Source: Mycobacterium sp. (GTDB lineage Bacteria > Actinomycetota > Actinomycetes > Mycobacteriales > Mycobacteriaceae). From it: DNA of 64,000 nt. Location: the NCBI GenBank assembly GCA_003987775.1, contig RXJD01000002.1:124001-188000 (forward strand), given 5' to 3'. The stretch's first letter is position 1. Every line of letters begins with the position of its first letter. Below, in pieces: positions 10,398 through 18,597 of this stretch. The translations under genes were made by a program, and so were the position numbers. The notes beneath the pieces were generated by a model, which was not told the DNA's origin, searched no databases, and saw nothing but the letters and a program-made list of their open reading frames with translations.

Positions 10398-11252
10398 TCA
10401 GGCCGAGGCCTGGGCGTGATCCAGCCAGGAGCCGGCGGGCAGCAGCTCCAGCAAGGCGTCGAGAGCGCGCTGCAGATTCTGTTGCGTGCCCGGAAGGAAG
10501 CTGCCGTACAGCTCACCGCCGACCCGACGCGGCAGCGAGACCAGCCGACCGTGCTTGGAGTCCAGAACGCCTGCGGCGGCCGAGGTGTGCGTGGTGGTCC
10601 CGCCGGGATGGCGCTGGGTCGCAATGATCTCCACCCAGCCCGTCGGGTCGCTGACGATCTCGGTGTAGATGCGCGCCTGGGTGGGCGAGACCCCGTGCCG
10701 GGCGAGCTGCGCGGCCGTCGTGCATTCGGCCAATTCGCTCGCGACACCGGTGAGCGGTTCGACGCCGGCCGGTTCGGCCGAACCCAGCACGGTGGTCACC
10801 ATTCCGGCCAGCCCGATCTGCGGCGCCACCAGTTGCAGCACCAGCATGTCGTCGTCACGTGCTGCGACCACATGCGTATCGTCCTTGCGGCACACCACAA
10901 ATCGCACCATCAGGCCACCGGCGTCGCCGCCCCGGTCACGGCGCCACCACCGGCATTCCAAGGTCCGGTCCGCCCGGCTGATCGTCTCGACCATTTTCGC
11001 GACCCCGGGGTGCGGTTGCCCGTTGTGGTCGAGAACGCCCTGTGCGGTGAGGTCGCGCTGAACCTGTTCCCACACGATGTCGCGCAGGTCCTCCTGCGGA
11101 ATGTTGGGGCGGATCCCAAGGGCGACCGGGAAATCCACCAGGTGCAACCGGTCGGCGATCACCAGCATGCCGTCGATGGTGACCTCGACGCCTACGACGT
11201 CGTCGGCCGGGCCCGCGAAGCCCGCGCGACCGGAAGCCAGCGGACCGGACAC
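10398..11252 (-). CDS. espG1: EspG1, chaperone of ESX-1 PE/PPE substrates
   Basis: 284 residues, matching the family length. The sequence (VEVTIDGMLVIADRLHL near residue 22, IRPNIPQEDL near residue 47) is typical EspG. EspG1 binds the tip of the PPE domain of its cognate PE-PPE pairs in the cytosol and keeps them soluble. It lies 2 bp after espF and 57 bp before espH. Since PE35 is missing from this locus, its most obvious local client is PPE68, perhaps paired with a PE encoded elsewhere. Confidence 0.95.
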   Translation of the reverse strand: MSGPLASGRAGFAGPADDVVGVEVTIDGMLVIADRLHLVDFPVALGIRPNIPQEDLRDIVWEQVQRDLTAQGVLDHNGQPHPGVAKMVETISRADRTLECRWWRRDRGGDAGGLMVRFVVCRKDDTHVVAARDDDMLVLQLVAPQIGLAGMVTTVLGSAEPAGVEPLTGVASELAECTTAAQLARHGVSPTQARIYTEIVSDPTGWVEIIATQRHPGGTTTHTSAAAGVLDSKHGRLVSLPRRVGGELYGSFLPGTQQNLQRALDALLELLPAGSWLDHAQASA

Positions 11253-11254
11253 GA

Positions 11255-11566
11255 TCAGCCGAAGATCTTGTCGATGATGCCGCCAAGCCCCTGGTCGGAG
11301 TTGAGGTATGCAGTGGCGGCCTGGACGAGGTTGGTTGCCAGGCCGTTGCTCACTCCTTGCACACCCTTGCCGGTGTTGCTGCGGCTGGTCTCCACGTCGC
11401 GGAGCGCATTGTTGAATTTGGACGTGAACGAGCCATGGGTCATCGAGACCTTGCCGCTGATCCCGTTGACGGTATTGGTCGCGGTTCCGAACTGGCCGGC
11501 TATCTCGGTTTGCATGCCTGACAGCACCTTCAGGAATGAAGGAACGACTTCCAGAATTCCGGACAT
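11255..11566 (-). CDS. espF: EspF, small ESX-1 secreted protein
   Basis: 103 residues, exactly the M. tuberculosis length. It shares the blocks [28 protein letters not shown] and the end GGIIDKIFG. It is an ESX-1 substrate required for haemolysis in M. marinum and works with EspE, which is encoded 89 bp upstream. The predominantly helical sequence resembles the DUF2580/Esp family. Confidence 0.95.
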   Translation of the reverse strand: MSGILEVVPSFLKVLSGMQTEIAGQFGTATNTVNGISGKVSMTHGSFTSKFNNALRDVETSRSNTGKGVQGVSNGLATNLVQAATAYLNSDQGLGGIIDKIFG

Positions 11567-11655
11567 GGGGTAGACCCTCCTCTACGCTTAACTTTTTACT
11601 CGCTATGGCTTTGGCTTGCTATGGGTTTGGCCGTTTAGTGGCCGACTGTTTGCAA

Positions 11656-12954
11656 TTACAGGACGGTGCCCTGCTGGCCCTGTTGGCCACCGGCTCCCGC
11701 CTGGACCGGTGCGCGCTCGCCATCGGAGCCGGCTGCCGCACCGTCATCGTCCTTCTGACCGCCCTGTTGGACCTGCGACGAGATCATCTGGGCCTGTTGG
11801 CCAGCCATGCTGCCCATTTGTCCTGGTCCGCCCCCGACCGCCATGAGCTGCTGCAATTGGCCCATCGTCGAGGTGATCTGGCCGACGCCGGGCAGCTGCG
11901 CGAAGTTGAGCAGGTTGCTGAAGCTCAGTGCCGGCACGCCGGCGAACCCACCCAAAAAGTCCGGCAGAGCGGCCAATTCGGTCCAGGTGGGTAGCTTGCC
12001 CAGGTTGCCGACACCGGGGAACAGATCGCCGAGACTGGGGAGTCCGGGGAACAGGTTCGGGACGCTGGGCATCCCGGGCAGCGTGGGGAAGCCGGGTATG
12101 AGGCCGCCGCCCCCGCCGAACCCGGGGATGCTGGGGAAGCCGGGAAGTCCGGGGAAGCCCGGGAGGAGGCCGCCGCCGAAGTCGGGGAACGAAGGAAGGA
12201 TCCCGCCGAAGTCCGGCAGCCCGGGGATCGACGGCCACTGGAAGTCGGGGAGGCCGGGGATCGGCAGGTTGAAGTCCGGCAGGCCCGGGGTCGGGGGCCA
12301 GGTGAATTCGGGCAGGCCCGGAATGCTGGGGAACCCGGGGATCGGGATGTCGGGCAGCTTCGGCGGCCAGATGGTGTCGATGATGCCGTCGATGATCCCG
12401 GGGATCAGGCCCGCGAGAGCCGGCAGGTTTGTGAGGATGTCGAGCAGGCGTCCGCCCAACCCGATCATGCTGGCCGCGTTCATCGCGGTCATGATCGTCA
12501 GGTACAGCAGCGCGCCGCCGGTGACGGCCATCGCGAGCGCGCAGCAGGGGATGGCGATGGCCACCGAGAGGGCGTCGCCGATCAGCCACACCTTCTCCAG
12601 CTTCTTGCAGGCCTTGTAGCAGCCGTCGACCATGTTCTTCATCGCGCGCAACACGTCGCGGGTGTCCGACACGTGCTCGGCCTGGTTGGAGATCAGGTTG
12701 CCGGTCAGGTCGTCGATGTCGCCCATCAACTTCGCGCGCAGTTGCTGCGCGGCATTCTGATTCAAATAGGCGTCCGCTGCCTGGCCGATCCAGTTGGTGC
12801 CCGGAATTGCGAGGCCGATCTTGTCGGCGACACCTTTGAACAATGAGGAGCCGGCATTGAAAATGTCGCCTGGGTCGGGAATGCCTTCACCCAGCAAAAA
12901 CAACTGGGCGTAGATGAAGTTGCTGGTGGTCTTGCACATCGCGCTACCCGACAT
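11656..12954 (-). CDS. espE: EspE, ESX-1 secreted surface protein
   Basis: 432 residues, slightly longer than the M. tuberculosis protein (about 400). The N-terminal 150 residues are helical and conserved (CKTTSNFIYAQLFLLGEG; ISNQAEHVSDTRDVLRAMK). A hydrophobic stretch at about 150-200 follows. The middle (about 210-325) is a low-complexity PGLPDF/PGFP repeat, and the end is Gln/Gly-rich. EspE is an abundant ESX-1 dependent surface protein. It heads the espE-F-G1-H-eccA1 run. The expanded Pro-Gly-Phe region is the part most likely to vary between strains. Confidence 0.94.
   Translation of the reverse strand: MSGSAMCKTTSNFIYAQLFLLGEGIPDPGDIFNAGSSLFKGVADKIGLAIPGTNWIGQAADAYLNQNAAQQLRAKLMGDIDDLTGNLISNQAEHVSDTRDVLRAMKNMVDGCYKACKKLEKVWLIGDALSVAIAIPCCALAMAVTGGALLYLTIMTAMNAASMIGLGGRLLDILTNLPALAGLIPGIIDGIIDTIWPPKLPDIPIPGFPSIPGLPEFTWPPTPGLPDFNLPIPGLPDFQWPSIPGLPDFGGILPSFPDFGGGLLPGFPGLPGFPSIPGFGGGGGLIPGFPTLPGMPSVPNLFPGLPSLGDLFPGVGNLGKLPTWTELAALPDFLGGFAGVPALSFSNLLNFAQLPGVGQITSTMGQLQQLMAVGGGPGQMGSMAGQQAQMISSQVQQGGQKDDDGAAAGSDGERAPVQAGAGGQQGQQGTVL
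11985..12350. repeat. Degenerate Pro-Gly-Leu/Phe coding repeat inside espE
   Basis: The coding strand encodes many copies of a 5-7 residue unit related to PGLPDF, PGFPSI or PGLPSL. The DNA contains many near-identical CCGGG-type blocks at irregular 12-24 bp spacing. It is in frame throughout, so changes in copy number would change EspE length without breaking it. It is not a clean tandem array. Confidence 0.6.
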
Positions 12955-13183
12955 TTGAGTGGTTCCTTACGTTGGCTTGTTGGTGTGCACGGTCATTTCT
13001 TTATGCACCTTCGCACCGTATGTTGAGCTTAGCAGCGCTCTGACAGGGCTCGATGCACGAATTTTCGAGTGCGCGTGGCCTTTTCGAGCGCACGGCACAG
13101 TCAACTTCACAGCGGAATTACGGGGTGGCGCGAGCCTTCCCCGGACGATCAGCCCCGGCGTGTGATTGCGCCCGGGTTCCATG
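12955..13183 (-). promoter_or_regulatory. Upstream region of espE
   Basis: A 229-bp intergenic region between the espM stop and espE, both on the minus strand, presumably holding the espE operon promoter. Two CACAG blocks lie at 13096-13100 and 13108-13112, 12 bp apart. They recall PhoP half-sites but have the wrong spacing by one base and are weak. I assign no promoter hexamers. Confidence 0.35.
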
Positions 13184-14350
13184 TCAATTGATCTGACTTA
13201 TCAGCGCTTCGATCGCTTCGGCGATTTCGGCCGGCAAGACTTCTTCGGCTTCCGCTTTGACGATCATTTCCTCGGTGACGCCGGCCGCCTGTGCAGTTTC
13301 CAGCGTGGAGAGATTGGCACGCCGGCGCGCGGCATATAACCGTTGCGCCAGCGTCGCGCCCGGGGCCGTGGCCCCCAGCGTCATCAATTTGTCGTGGTAC
13401 CGCCGCACCGAGCCCATCGCCTTGATCAGTTCCGGGGTGATCCGGCTGATCCGCGTCGCCTGAACGGCGATCGCCTCGAGCTGGCGCAGGTCGGCCAGGA
13501 TCGGTGCCGCCCGTTCGGTGAACTCCGGATCCTCGGGGGAGGGCAGGGCCGCGATGGCCAGACTGCAGGTGTCGACGGCGGCGGCCACGGCCTGGGCGAT
13601 CAGCGACGCCGGGCCGTCGGTGGCCGAGGGAGCCTCGGTGATCGGGTCGGCGGCCGGCGCGGGAGCCGGCTGGCTGGCGACGGTGTCACCTTCGCGGATC
13701 CGGGCGATCGTGCCGGCCGGCCACTGCAGTACTTCCTCGAGCTTGGCGCGGGTCCGCTCCCGGGGCCAGCTGCGGCCCTTCTCGAAAGAGATGAGCGCGC
13801 CCGCGTTGATGATGCCGTCGGCGGCAAGGCTGCGCTGGCTGATGTCGAGTTCGCGACGGCGTGCCGCGGCGGCGGCGCCGGCCCGGATCACTCCTGGGTC
13901 GGCGTCACCGGTCTGGTCGTCCTGACGGGGCTCTTCAGGCGGATTCGTCGGCCTGACGACTTCGAACGTCAACGCCTTGCCTCCAGTGGGATCGCCGAAC
14001 GGGACGTTTTTCTTGTCGCTGACGGACGGGCTCTCGCGCAGTCCGACGACGAACATACCGCTCTCGCAGTCGTCGACGCGCTCATCGGGAAAGCGCCACA
14101 TTCCGTCCTTCGTCACAGCTCGCAGGTCTACCCCGGTGGCCTGCTGGTCATTGGCCGGCCACGTGGATCGCCTGCGGCGGCCCATGTCCGTGATGCTGCA
14201 CCCGGGTGCGGTCGCACCGCCGCTGAATGCGGCCAGCGCAGCCGGCCCCACAGTCGATTCGGCGTTGGGCATCTGGGTGCAATCCTCGCTCGCGGTTGTC
14301 GGGGCGGGCAGCGCGGCGGGCCGTGCAGCACACCTTTCGCTGACCAACAT
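13184..14350 (-). CDS. espM: EspM-like transcription factor (Rv3863 family)
   Basis: 388 residues as drawn; an internal ATG at 14272 (MPNAESTVGPAALAAF) is a possible start. The N-terminal half resembles Rv3863 (VGPAALAAFSGG; WRFPDERVD; GMFVVGLRE). A helix-turn-helix of XRE type lies at about 165-215 (ISQRSLAADGIINAGALISFE, read as two helices), and a helical alanine-rich C-terminus follows. In M. marinum EspM is reported to repress whiB6 in response to ESX-1 state. Here it is divergent from whiB6 and lies upstream of espE, the same arrangement. The assignment is by synteny and similarity. Confidence 0.85.
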   Translation of the reverse strand: MLVSERCAARPAALPAPTTASEDCTQMPNAESTVGPAALAAFSGGATAPGCSITDMGRRRRSTWPANDQQATGVDLRAVTKDGMWRFPDERVDDCESGMFVVGLRESPSVSDKKNVPFGDPTGGKALTFEVVRPTNPPEEPRQDDQTGDADPGVIRAGAAAAARRRELDISQRSLAADGIINAGALISFEKGRSWPRERTRAKLEEVLQWPAGTIARIREGDTVASQPAPAPAADPITEAPSATDGPASLIAQAVAAAVDTCSLAIAALPSPEDPEFTERAAPILADLRQLEAIAVQATRISRITPELIKAMGSVRRYHDKLMTLGATAPGATLAQRLYAARRRANLSTLETAQAAGVTEEMIVKAEAEEVLPAEIAEAIEALISQIN

Positions 14351-14719
14351 CGTAACCGTTGCACCCTTCCATTGCTATACCTTCGCTACGCTTTCGCGCC
14401 GAGCTGCCCGGACGGGGTCTGGGCCATCAAACCGTCTTACCGCTACGGTTAACCATAGCGCCAGTGGGTGCCGCTGAGAACATTTTGTTGAAATGCTGTG
14501 AACGGAACCAGCTGATCAGCAGGCTACGCACAGCTGATTGACAGGGTATAACCCCTGGTAATCGCAGGTTCGATCAGTAAGCTCGCCTGTTCCGCTCCAA
14601 AGCCGTAGCACCGTGGCGGAAATGCTGCAGAATGAACTGTTGCACTGCGACGGTTGGTGCGCTAGCCTTCTGCAACAGAGGGGCAGAACGCGCAACGCTT
14701 TATGGAGGAATGCAAAGAC
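14351..14719. promoter_or_regulatory. Divergent espM-whiB6 control region
   Basis: A 369-bp non-coding stretch between the divergent espM and whiB6. A plausible whiB6 promoter is TTGCAC (14640-14645), a 17-bp spacer and TAGCCT (14663-14668), predicting a transcript start near 14675. A GCTGTGA block at 14495-14501, followed by GCTGATC at 14511-14517, is a weak candidate for a PhoP-type direct repeat. EspM would be expected to bind here. A GGAGGA ribosome site (14704-14709) precedes the whiB6 ATG. Confidence 0.5.
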
Positions 14720-15010
14720 ATGACCGCAACAACTCTTTACGAGGTCCCGCAGTTGGGCGTGTGCACCCAAGACCCCGACCGTTGGACGACGACCCCCGAC
14801 GACGAGGCCAAGACGTTGTGCCGGGCCTGCCCGCGCCGTTGGCTGTGCGCCAAAGAGGCCGTGGAATCGCCTGGCGCCGAGGGACTTTGGGCCGGTGTGG
14901 TCATCCCCGACTCCGGCCGCCCGCGTGCCTTCGCGCTGGCGCAACTGCGGTCGCTGGCCGAGCGCAACGGTTTCGCAGTGCGCGAGCGGGTGACTGCTCA
15001 GTCGGCGTGA
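14720..15010 (+). CDS. whiB6: WhiB6, iron-sulfur regulator of ESX-1 genes
   Basis: A 96-residue WhiB protein. The ATG at 14720 is chosen because a GGAGGA site lies 10 bp upstream; an in-frame ATG at 14702 would include that site. Four cysteines at 15, 34, 37 and 43 (CRAC in the middle) can hold a [4Fe-4S] cluster, and the G-V-W-type turn is GLWAGV near residue 55. WhiB6 activates ESX-1 genes and responds to redox signals and NO. It is transcribed away from the ESX-1 locus and ends in a strong hairpin at 15040-15078. Confidence 0.93.
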   Translation: MTATTLYEVPQLGVCTQDPDRWTTTPDDEAKTLCRACPRRWLCAKEAVESPGAEGLWAGVVIPDSGRPRAFALAQLRSLAERNGFAVRERVTAQSA

Positions 15011-15039
15011 CCGCCATCCGACGACCGCATATAAGGCAG

Positions 15040-15078
15040 ATACGGCGCGAGAAATCCGGGCGATTTCTCGCGCCGTAT
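15040..15078. terminator. Strong hairpin between convergent whiB6 and nitroreductase genes
   Basis: A perfect 17-bp inverted repeat: the left arm at 15040-15056 (ATACGGCGCGAGAAATC) pairs with 15062-15078 around a 5-base loop. It lies just after the whiB6 stop and before the stop of the opposing gene, so it can serve both strands. There is no U-run, as is common for mycobacterial terminators. Confidence 0.75.
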
Positions 15079-15089
15079 GCGTTGAGGGC

Positions 15090-15539
15090 CTACGTCTGCT
15101 CCACGGGGTCGAACCGGAACACGGCCAGCCGGCCGGCCAGGGCTTCGAACTCCGCGGCAGTGCCGTTGCGTACCAGCCCGGACCGCTTCGCGAACGCCAC
15201 GCCGACGGGAACCTTGGCGGGGAACTCGCGGAGGACCGGACGGGCGTCGTCTGAGTTCAGCTCCACGATCCGGACCTGTCGACGGCGGCGTCCGCGTGCC
15301 AGCGTGCCGGTGCCGGCCGCCCGGGCGTTGGCCGCCCAGTCCGCGCCGGGATACCCGGCGACCACGTAGAGAGCGCCGCGGACGTGGAACGGCGTCATCG
15401 GGGTACTGCGCGGCTGCCCCGATCGGCGGCCCGGCACGGTCAACACCATCGCGGGCCCGGTCGGTATGCCGAGCTTCTGTACGGCCTTCATCAACGCGTT
15501 CATCGGCTTGAGATACCGGGGCGGGCGCGGATCGTTCAT
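15090..15539 (-). CDS. Deazaflavin (F420)-dependent nitroreductase-family protein
   Basis: A 149-residue DUF385/Ddn-like split beta-barrel protein. The start at 15539 is supported by an AGAGGAG site. Features include TVPGRRSGQPRSTP, which binds the F420 phosphate region in relatives, the YVVAGYPGADWAANARA block and a basic loop (ARGRRRRQ) where members vary. Members reduce substrates with F420H2 or hold the cofactor. It is divergent from a SigI-like sigma factor and shares a mirrored promoter pair with it, so it is a likely target of that sigma factor. The substrate is unknown. Confidence 0.85.
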   Translation of the reverse strand: MNDPRPPRYLKPMNALMKAVQKLGIPTGPAMVLTVPGRRSGQPRSTPMTPFHVRGALYVVAGYPGADWAANARAAGTGTLARGRRRRQVRIVELNSDDARPVLREFPAKVPVGVAFAKRSGLVRNGTAAEFEALAGRLAVFRFDPVEQT

Positions 15540-15578
15540 GGGGACTCCTCTGAGCAATGACGTGCGTGCGCAACCAAG

Positions 15579-15642
15579 GACGGGATGGCAGGTGGAAAAG
15601 TTACGTCCCGGCACCCGTAACTTTTCTGCTCGCGAAATCGTC
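15579..15642. promoter_or_regulatory. Mirrored divergent ECF-type promoters
   Basis: A perfect 10-bp inverted repeat (AAAAGTTACG at 15596-15605, CGTAACTTTT at 15616-15625, 10-bp spacer) places GTAAC on both strands. On the plus strand GTAAC (15617-15621) is followed after exactly 17 bp by CGTC (15639-15642). On the minus strand GTAAC (15604-15600) is followed after exactly 17 bp by CGTC (15582-15579). GTAAC-N17-CGTC has the form of an ECF sigma promoter. The plus promoter would start transcription within a few bases of the sigma factor ATG at 15651, giving a leaderless message. Seen directly; recognition by the adjacent sigma factor is inferred. Confidence 0.7.
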
Positions 15643-15650
15643 GAAGTCCT

Positions 15651-16508
15651 ATGAACCCAGCTGCTCTCGCCGAGGCCTGGCGCAGGCACCGTCCGTATCT
15701 GGTCAATCTCGGCTACCAGATCCTCGGCGACGTCGGTGAAGCCGAAGACGTTGTGCAAGAGGCATTTCTGCGGCTCTCTCGCACCGGTGTGAAGGAGGTG
15801 GACGATGTCCGGGGCTGGCTCACCGTCGTGACCAGCCGGCTGTGCCTCGACCAGATCCGTTCGGCGCGAGCCCGATACGAGCGGCCGCAGTCCGACGATT
15901 TGCTGCCCGCCGACGCGCGTCTGGTCGACCCGGCTGACCGGATCACCCTGGACGACGAAATCCGCAGCGCCCTGCTGGAAGTCCTGCGCAGGCTCAGTCC
16001 CGGCGAGCGGGTCGCTTTCGTTTTGCACGACGTCTTCGGCGTCCCCTTCGACGCCATCGCCGAGACCGGCGGCCGTCCGGCCGGCACCTGCCGGCAGCTG
16101 GCCCGGCGCGCTCGGGCGAAGTTCAAAGATGCGAGTGTGCATCGTCTTACGGCGACGGATGTCACCCCGACCGAGCACCACGTCGTGACCGAGAAATTCA
16201 TCACCGCCTGTGCCAACGGCGACATCGCCGGATTGACGGCCGTGCTGGATCCGACGGTATGGGGAGTGGGTACGGTGCTGGCCGACCCGATGCCGCCGCC
16301 GCAGGTCAATCACGGGCCCGCGGCGGTCGCCACCAATCTGCTGCGCTACCTGGGTGCCGGAGCGACCCTGGTCGGTGGTCCGGCCGGCCAACCGGTGCTG
16401 CTTGCCTTCGCCGAACGCCGGCTGTTCGCCGTGGTGGTGCTGATTGTCCGCGGCGGGCTGATCACCAAACTCGAGGCGACGACCGACCCGGCGGCGCGCT
16501 GGGCCTGA
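15651..16508 (+). CDS. ECF sigma factor, SigI-like with SnoaL-type C-terminus
   Basis: 285 residues. Sigma region 2 lies at about 8-75 (LGYQILGDVGEAEDVVQEAFLRL; the D-x-V-Q-E core), region 4 at about 110-165 (LSPGERVAFVLHDVFGVPFDAIAE), and a SnoaL-like domain at about 180-280 replaces a separate anti-sigma factor. The sequence is close to M. tuberculosis SigI (Rv1189), though in that genome sigI is elsewhere. The next gene, convergent, ends 5 bp beyond the stop. It probably activates its own gene and the divergent nitroreductase-like gene through the mirrored promoters. Confidence 0.88.
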   Translation: MNPAALAEAWRRHRPYLVNLGYQILGDVGEAEDVVQEAFLRLSRTGVKEVDDVRGWLTVVTSRLCLDQIRSARARYERPQSDDLLPADARLVDPADRITLDDEIRSALLEVLRRLSPGERVAFVLHDVFGVPFDAIAETGGRPAGTCRQLARRARAKFKDASVHRLTATDVTPTEHHVVTEKFITACANGDIAGLTAVLDPTVWGVGTVLADPMPPPQVNHGPAAVATNLLRYLGAGATLVGGPAGQPVLLAFAERRLFAVVVLIVRGGLITKLEATTDPAARWA

Positions 16509-16513
16509 CTGGT

Positions 16514-17944
16514 TCAGGCGGGCGTGCGGTTGCGCGGCCCCTGCGCGCGGGACGCGAAATATCCGGTGATCGTGGCCGCCACCTGCAGAAACTTCAGCCG
16601 GGTCGCGGCAGCCATCTCCCCGGTGACGTCGATGACGCCGCCGGGTCGCAAGTGGGGATCGAACGGCACCTCGACCACCGGTTGCCCGTGGTCGACGAAC
16701 TCGCGGGCCAACAGCGAGCGGGTGCGCTTGTCGGCATGGCCGTCCGAGTCATTCAGTACCACGACACTGCGTTGCAGCAGATCGCCGAGGTCGTGGTCCG
16801 ACAGCCACTCGACCGTCTTGGCCGCGGCCGCGGCGCCGTCCGCCCATGGCGAGGACACCACGATCAGAGCGTCCAGATCGCGCAGCACCTCGCGCGTCAC
16901 CGCGGCATCCATCGTCGACCCGCAGTCGATAACCGAGATCGCGAAATGCCGATCCAGCCGCAACGCCGCTTCCCGGTAGATCGCGGGGTCCAGGACCCGG
17001 CGCGGACCGGTCAGCGGTTCGCCGCCCAGCACGTAGAGCCCGGTTGCATTCCTGCCCACCCGCGACGTCACGTCGGCGAACGACTGCAGGTTCTTGTCGG
17101 CGGTCAGCTCCCAGAACGAACCGGTGGTGCGCGGGTCGATCCTGCTGCTGAGCCGGCCGAAGGCGGTGTCGGCGTCGATCGCGACGATGCGGTCCTGCTG
17201 GCGCAGCTCGGCCAGGATCGAGCCGACGCTGGCGGCCACCGACGTCTTGCCGACGCCGCCCTTGCCGAGCACACCCACCTTGTGGTTGCCGTGCAGGGCG
17301 GTCCGGACGGTCGCCTCGAATTGCGCGGCGTCGCGCTGCGCCGCCGAGGGGCCGGGGTTGACCAGTCCGAACGTTGCCGCACGGACCATGCGCCGCCAGC
17401 CCCGCTCGGCGGGCCGGGCCGGGGTGCGGGTGGCCGGGCCGGTCGCCGCGCCCGGCCAGGGACCCGGTGGTGGCGGACCCTCGGGACGCCGGGGTGGCGC
17501 GATCGGTGGGAAGGGCGGTGGCGGTTGGCGCGGCACGTCACGGTGCGGTACCGGCGGCGGTGCGGGCCGCACCGGTTGCTGGGGCGGCACGGGTTTGTGC
17601 GATGGCGGAGGCGGCTTGTCTGAACTAGGAGGTGGTGGTGGTGCCGGGCTGCCCGCGGTCGGAAGTGGTGTCGACGGCGGCTGGTCCGCAGTCGGGGGTG
17701 GTGGTGGCGGTTTGTTCGGAGTCGGAGGTTGTGCTGGCGGCGGCTTATCCGCACTCGGGGGTGGCGGCGGCGGTTTGTTCGGAGTCGGAGGTTGTGCTGG
17801 CGGCGGTTTGACCGGCGGCGGGGACGGTGGGGGAGGCTGCGACGGCTGCGGTGCCCGCTCGGCGGGAGCGGCGGGCGGTCTGGGACGCGAGACCTGCTGC
17901 TCGGACCGCATTCGGTTCCGCAGAAACTCTTGGGGCTCGTTCAT
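16514..17944 (-). CDS. EspI-like proline-rich MinD/ParA ATPase (Rv3860 family)
   Basis: 476 residues. The first 180 residues are proline-rich with a tandem 21-residue repeat built on PPPAQPPTPNKPPPPPP. The C-terminal domain (about 220-470) is MinD-like with deviant Walker A GKGGVGKTS near residue 228, IDADTAFG, and IDCGSTMD. It resembles EspI of the ESX-1 locus but sits about 16 kb away, next to gltB, as Rv3860 does in M. tuberculosis. It may act with ESX-1 or another secretion/septal system; the substrate is not known. Arg-rich linkers flank the ATPase domain. Confidence 0.85.
   Translation of the reverse strand: MNEPQEFLRNRMRSEQQVSRPRPPAAPAERAPQPSQPPPPSPPPVKPPPAQPPTPNKPPPPPPSADKPPPAQPPTPNKPPPPPPTADQPPSTPLPTAGSPAPPPPPSSDKPPPPSHKPVPPQQPVRPAPPPVPHRDVPRQPPPPFPPIAPPRRPEGPPPPGPWPGAATGPATRTPARPAERGWRRMVRAATFGLVNPGPSAAQRDAAQFEATVRTALHGNHKVGVLGKGGVGKTSVAASVGSILAELRQQDRIVAIDADTAFGRLSSRIDPRTTGSFWELTADKNLQSFADVTSRVGRNATGLYVLGGEPLTGPRRVLDPAIYREAALRLDRHFAISVIDCGSTMDAAVTREVLRDLDALIVVSSPWADGAAAAAKTVEWLSDHDLGDLLQRSVVVLNDSDGHADKRTRSLLAREFVDHGQPVVEVPFDPHLRPGGVIDVTGEMAAATRLKFLQVAATITGYFASRAQGPRNRTPA
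17707..17806. repeat. In-frame 63-bp tandem repeat in the proline-rich coding region
   Basis: A 37-bp identical block starting GCGGTTTGTTCGGAGTCGG occurs at 17707-17743 and again at 17770-17806, a 63-bp period (21 codons). A weaker third copy follows at the promoter-distal side. It is in frame with the Rv3860-like gene, so copy number can change without frameshift. Confidence 0.75.
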
Positions 17945-18597
17945 GGGCTCCTCGGGTGCACAGGCTGGTCAGCCAACGCCGGATGCTGACGTCTAGTATC
18001 GGTCACCGACCGGTCCGCGCCAGCCGCGTTCCAACCGCGCAAACTCTGCCGAGAAGCCGACCCAGCACCGGCACCGTTCCGCCCGAGGGTCCCCCTGCCG
18101 ATTGCGCGGACATTGCTGCCACGCCTTATCGCGCGTCATGTTGCCGGTGTGACGGGCTCCCCAGACCCGCAACACCGAGGCGCGGCCACCCCATCGGCCC
18201 TCGTAGCAAACTTTACGGCGTAGGGCGCAGACACCGGCATCACAATGCGATTCTCACCACAGTGCTGCCCCATCGCCCGTGGTCGCAGGCCAGGCCGCAA
18301 TCCTGTCGATCGCTGGTAACAGCGAATTTACGGAGCTGCCAGCAGAAAGGTTAGTATTGGTAAGTTGGCATGTCAGGCGGGTTTTGTCATATCGTTTTAC
18401 GACTTGTCGAAATAGGTACGGGGCTACCGTTCAACGCTGCACGGACGAATCCCTGACCTGATTATCTCCGCTTGGCGGACAGCCTGTCGATGAGACCGAG
18501 GGGGTTCAGCCCGCAACCTCCGGATGCGGTCCCTTCGATCCGGAAAGTCGATTCGCAAAGCGGCCGTGCAGAAAGTCTGCTGAAGGGTTAGGTGGGA
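17945..18597. other. Long divergent intergenic region upstream of gltB
   Basis: About 650 bp with no convincing gene on either strand. It must carry promoters for the Rv3860-like gene and for gltB. A TAGTAT block at 18352-18357 is a possible -10. Near gltB, 18493-18531 can fold into a hairpin (GACCG at one end, CGGTC at the other, inner GGGGGTT pairing with AACCTCC), so a long structured leader is possible. No known riboswitch could be identified. Confidence 0.35.

Noticed and set aside
13096..13112. PhoP box upstream of espE
   Set aside because: The two CACAG blocks are 12 bp apart instead of 11 and their flanks match poorly; too weak to call.
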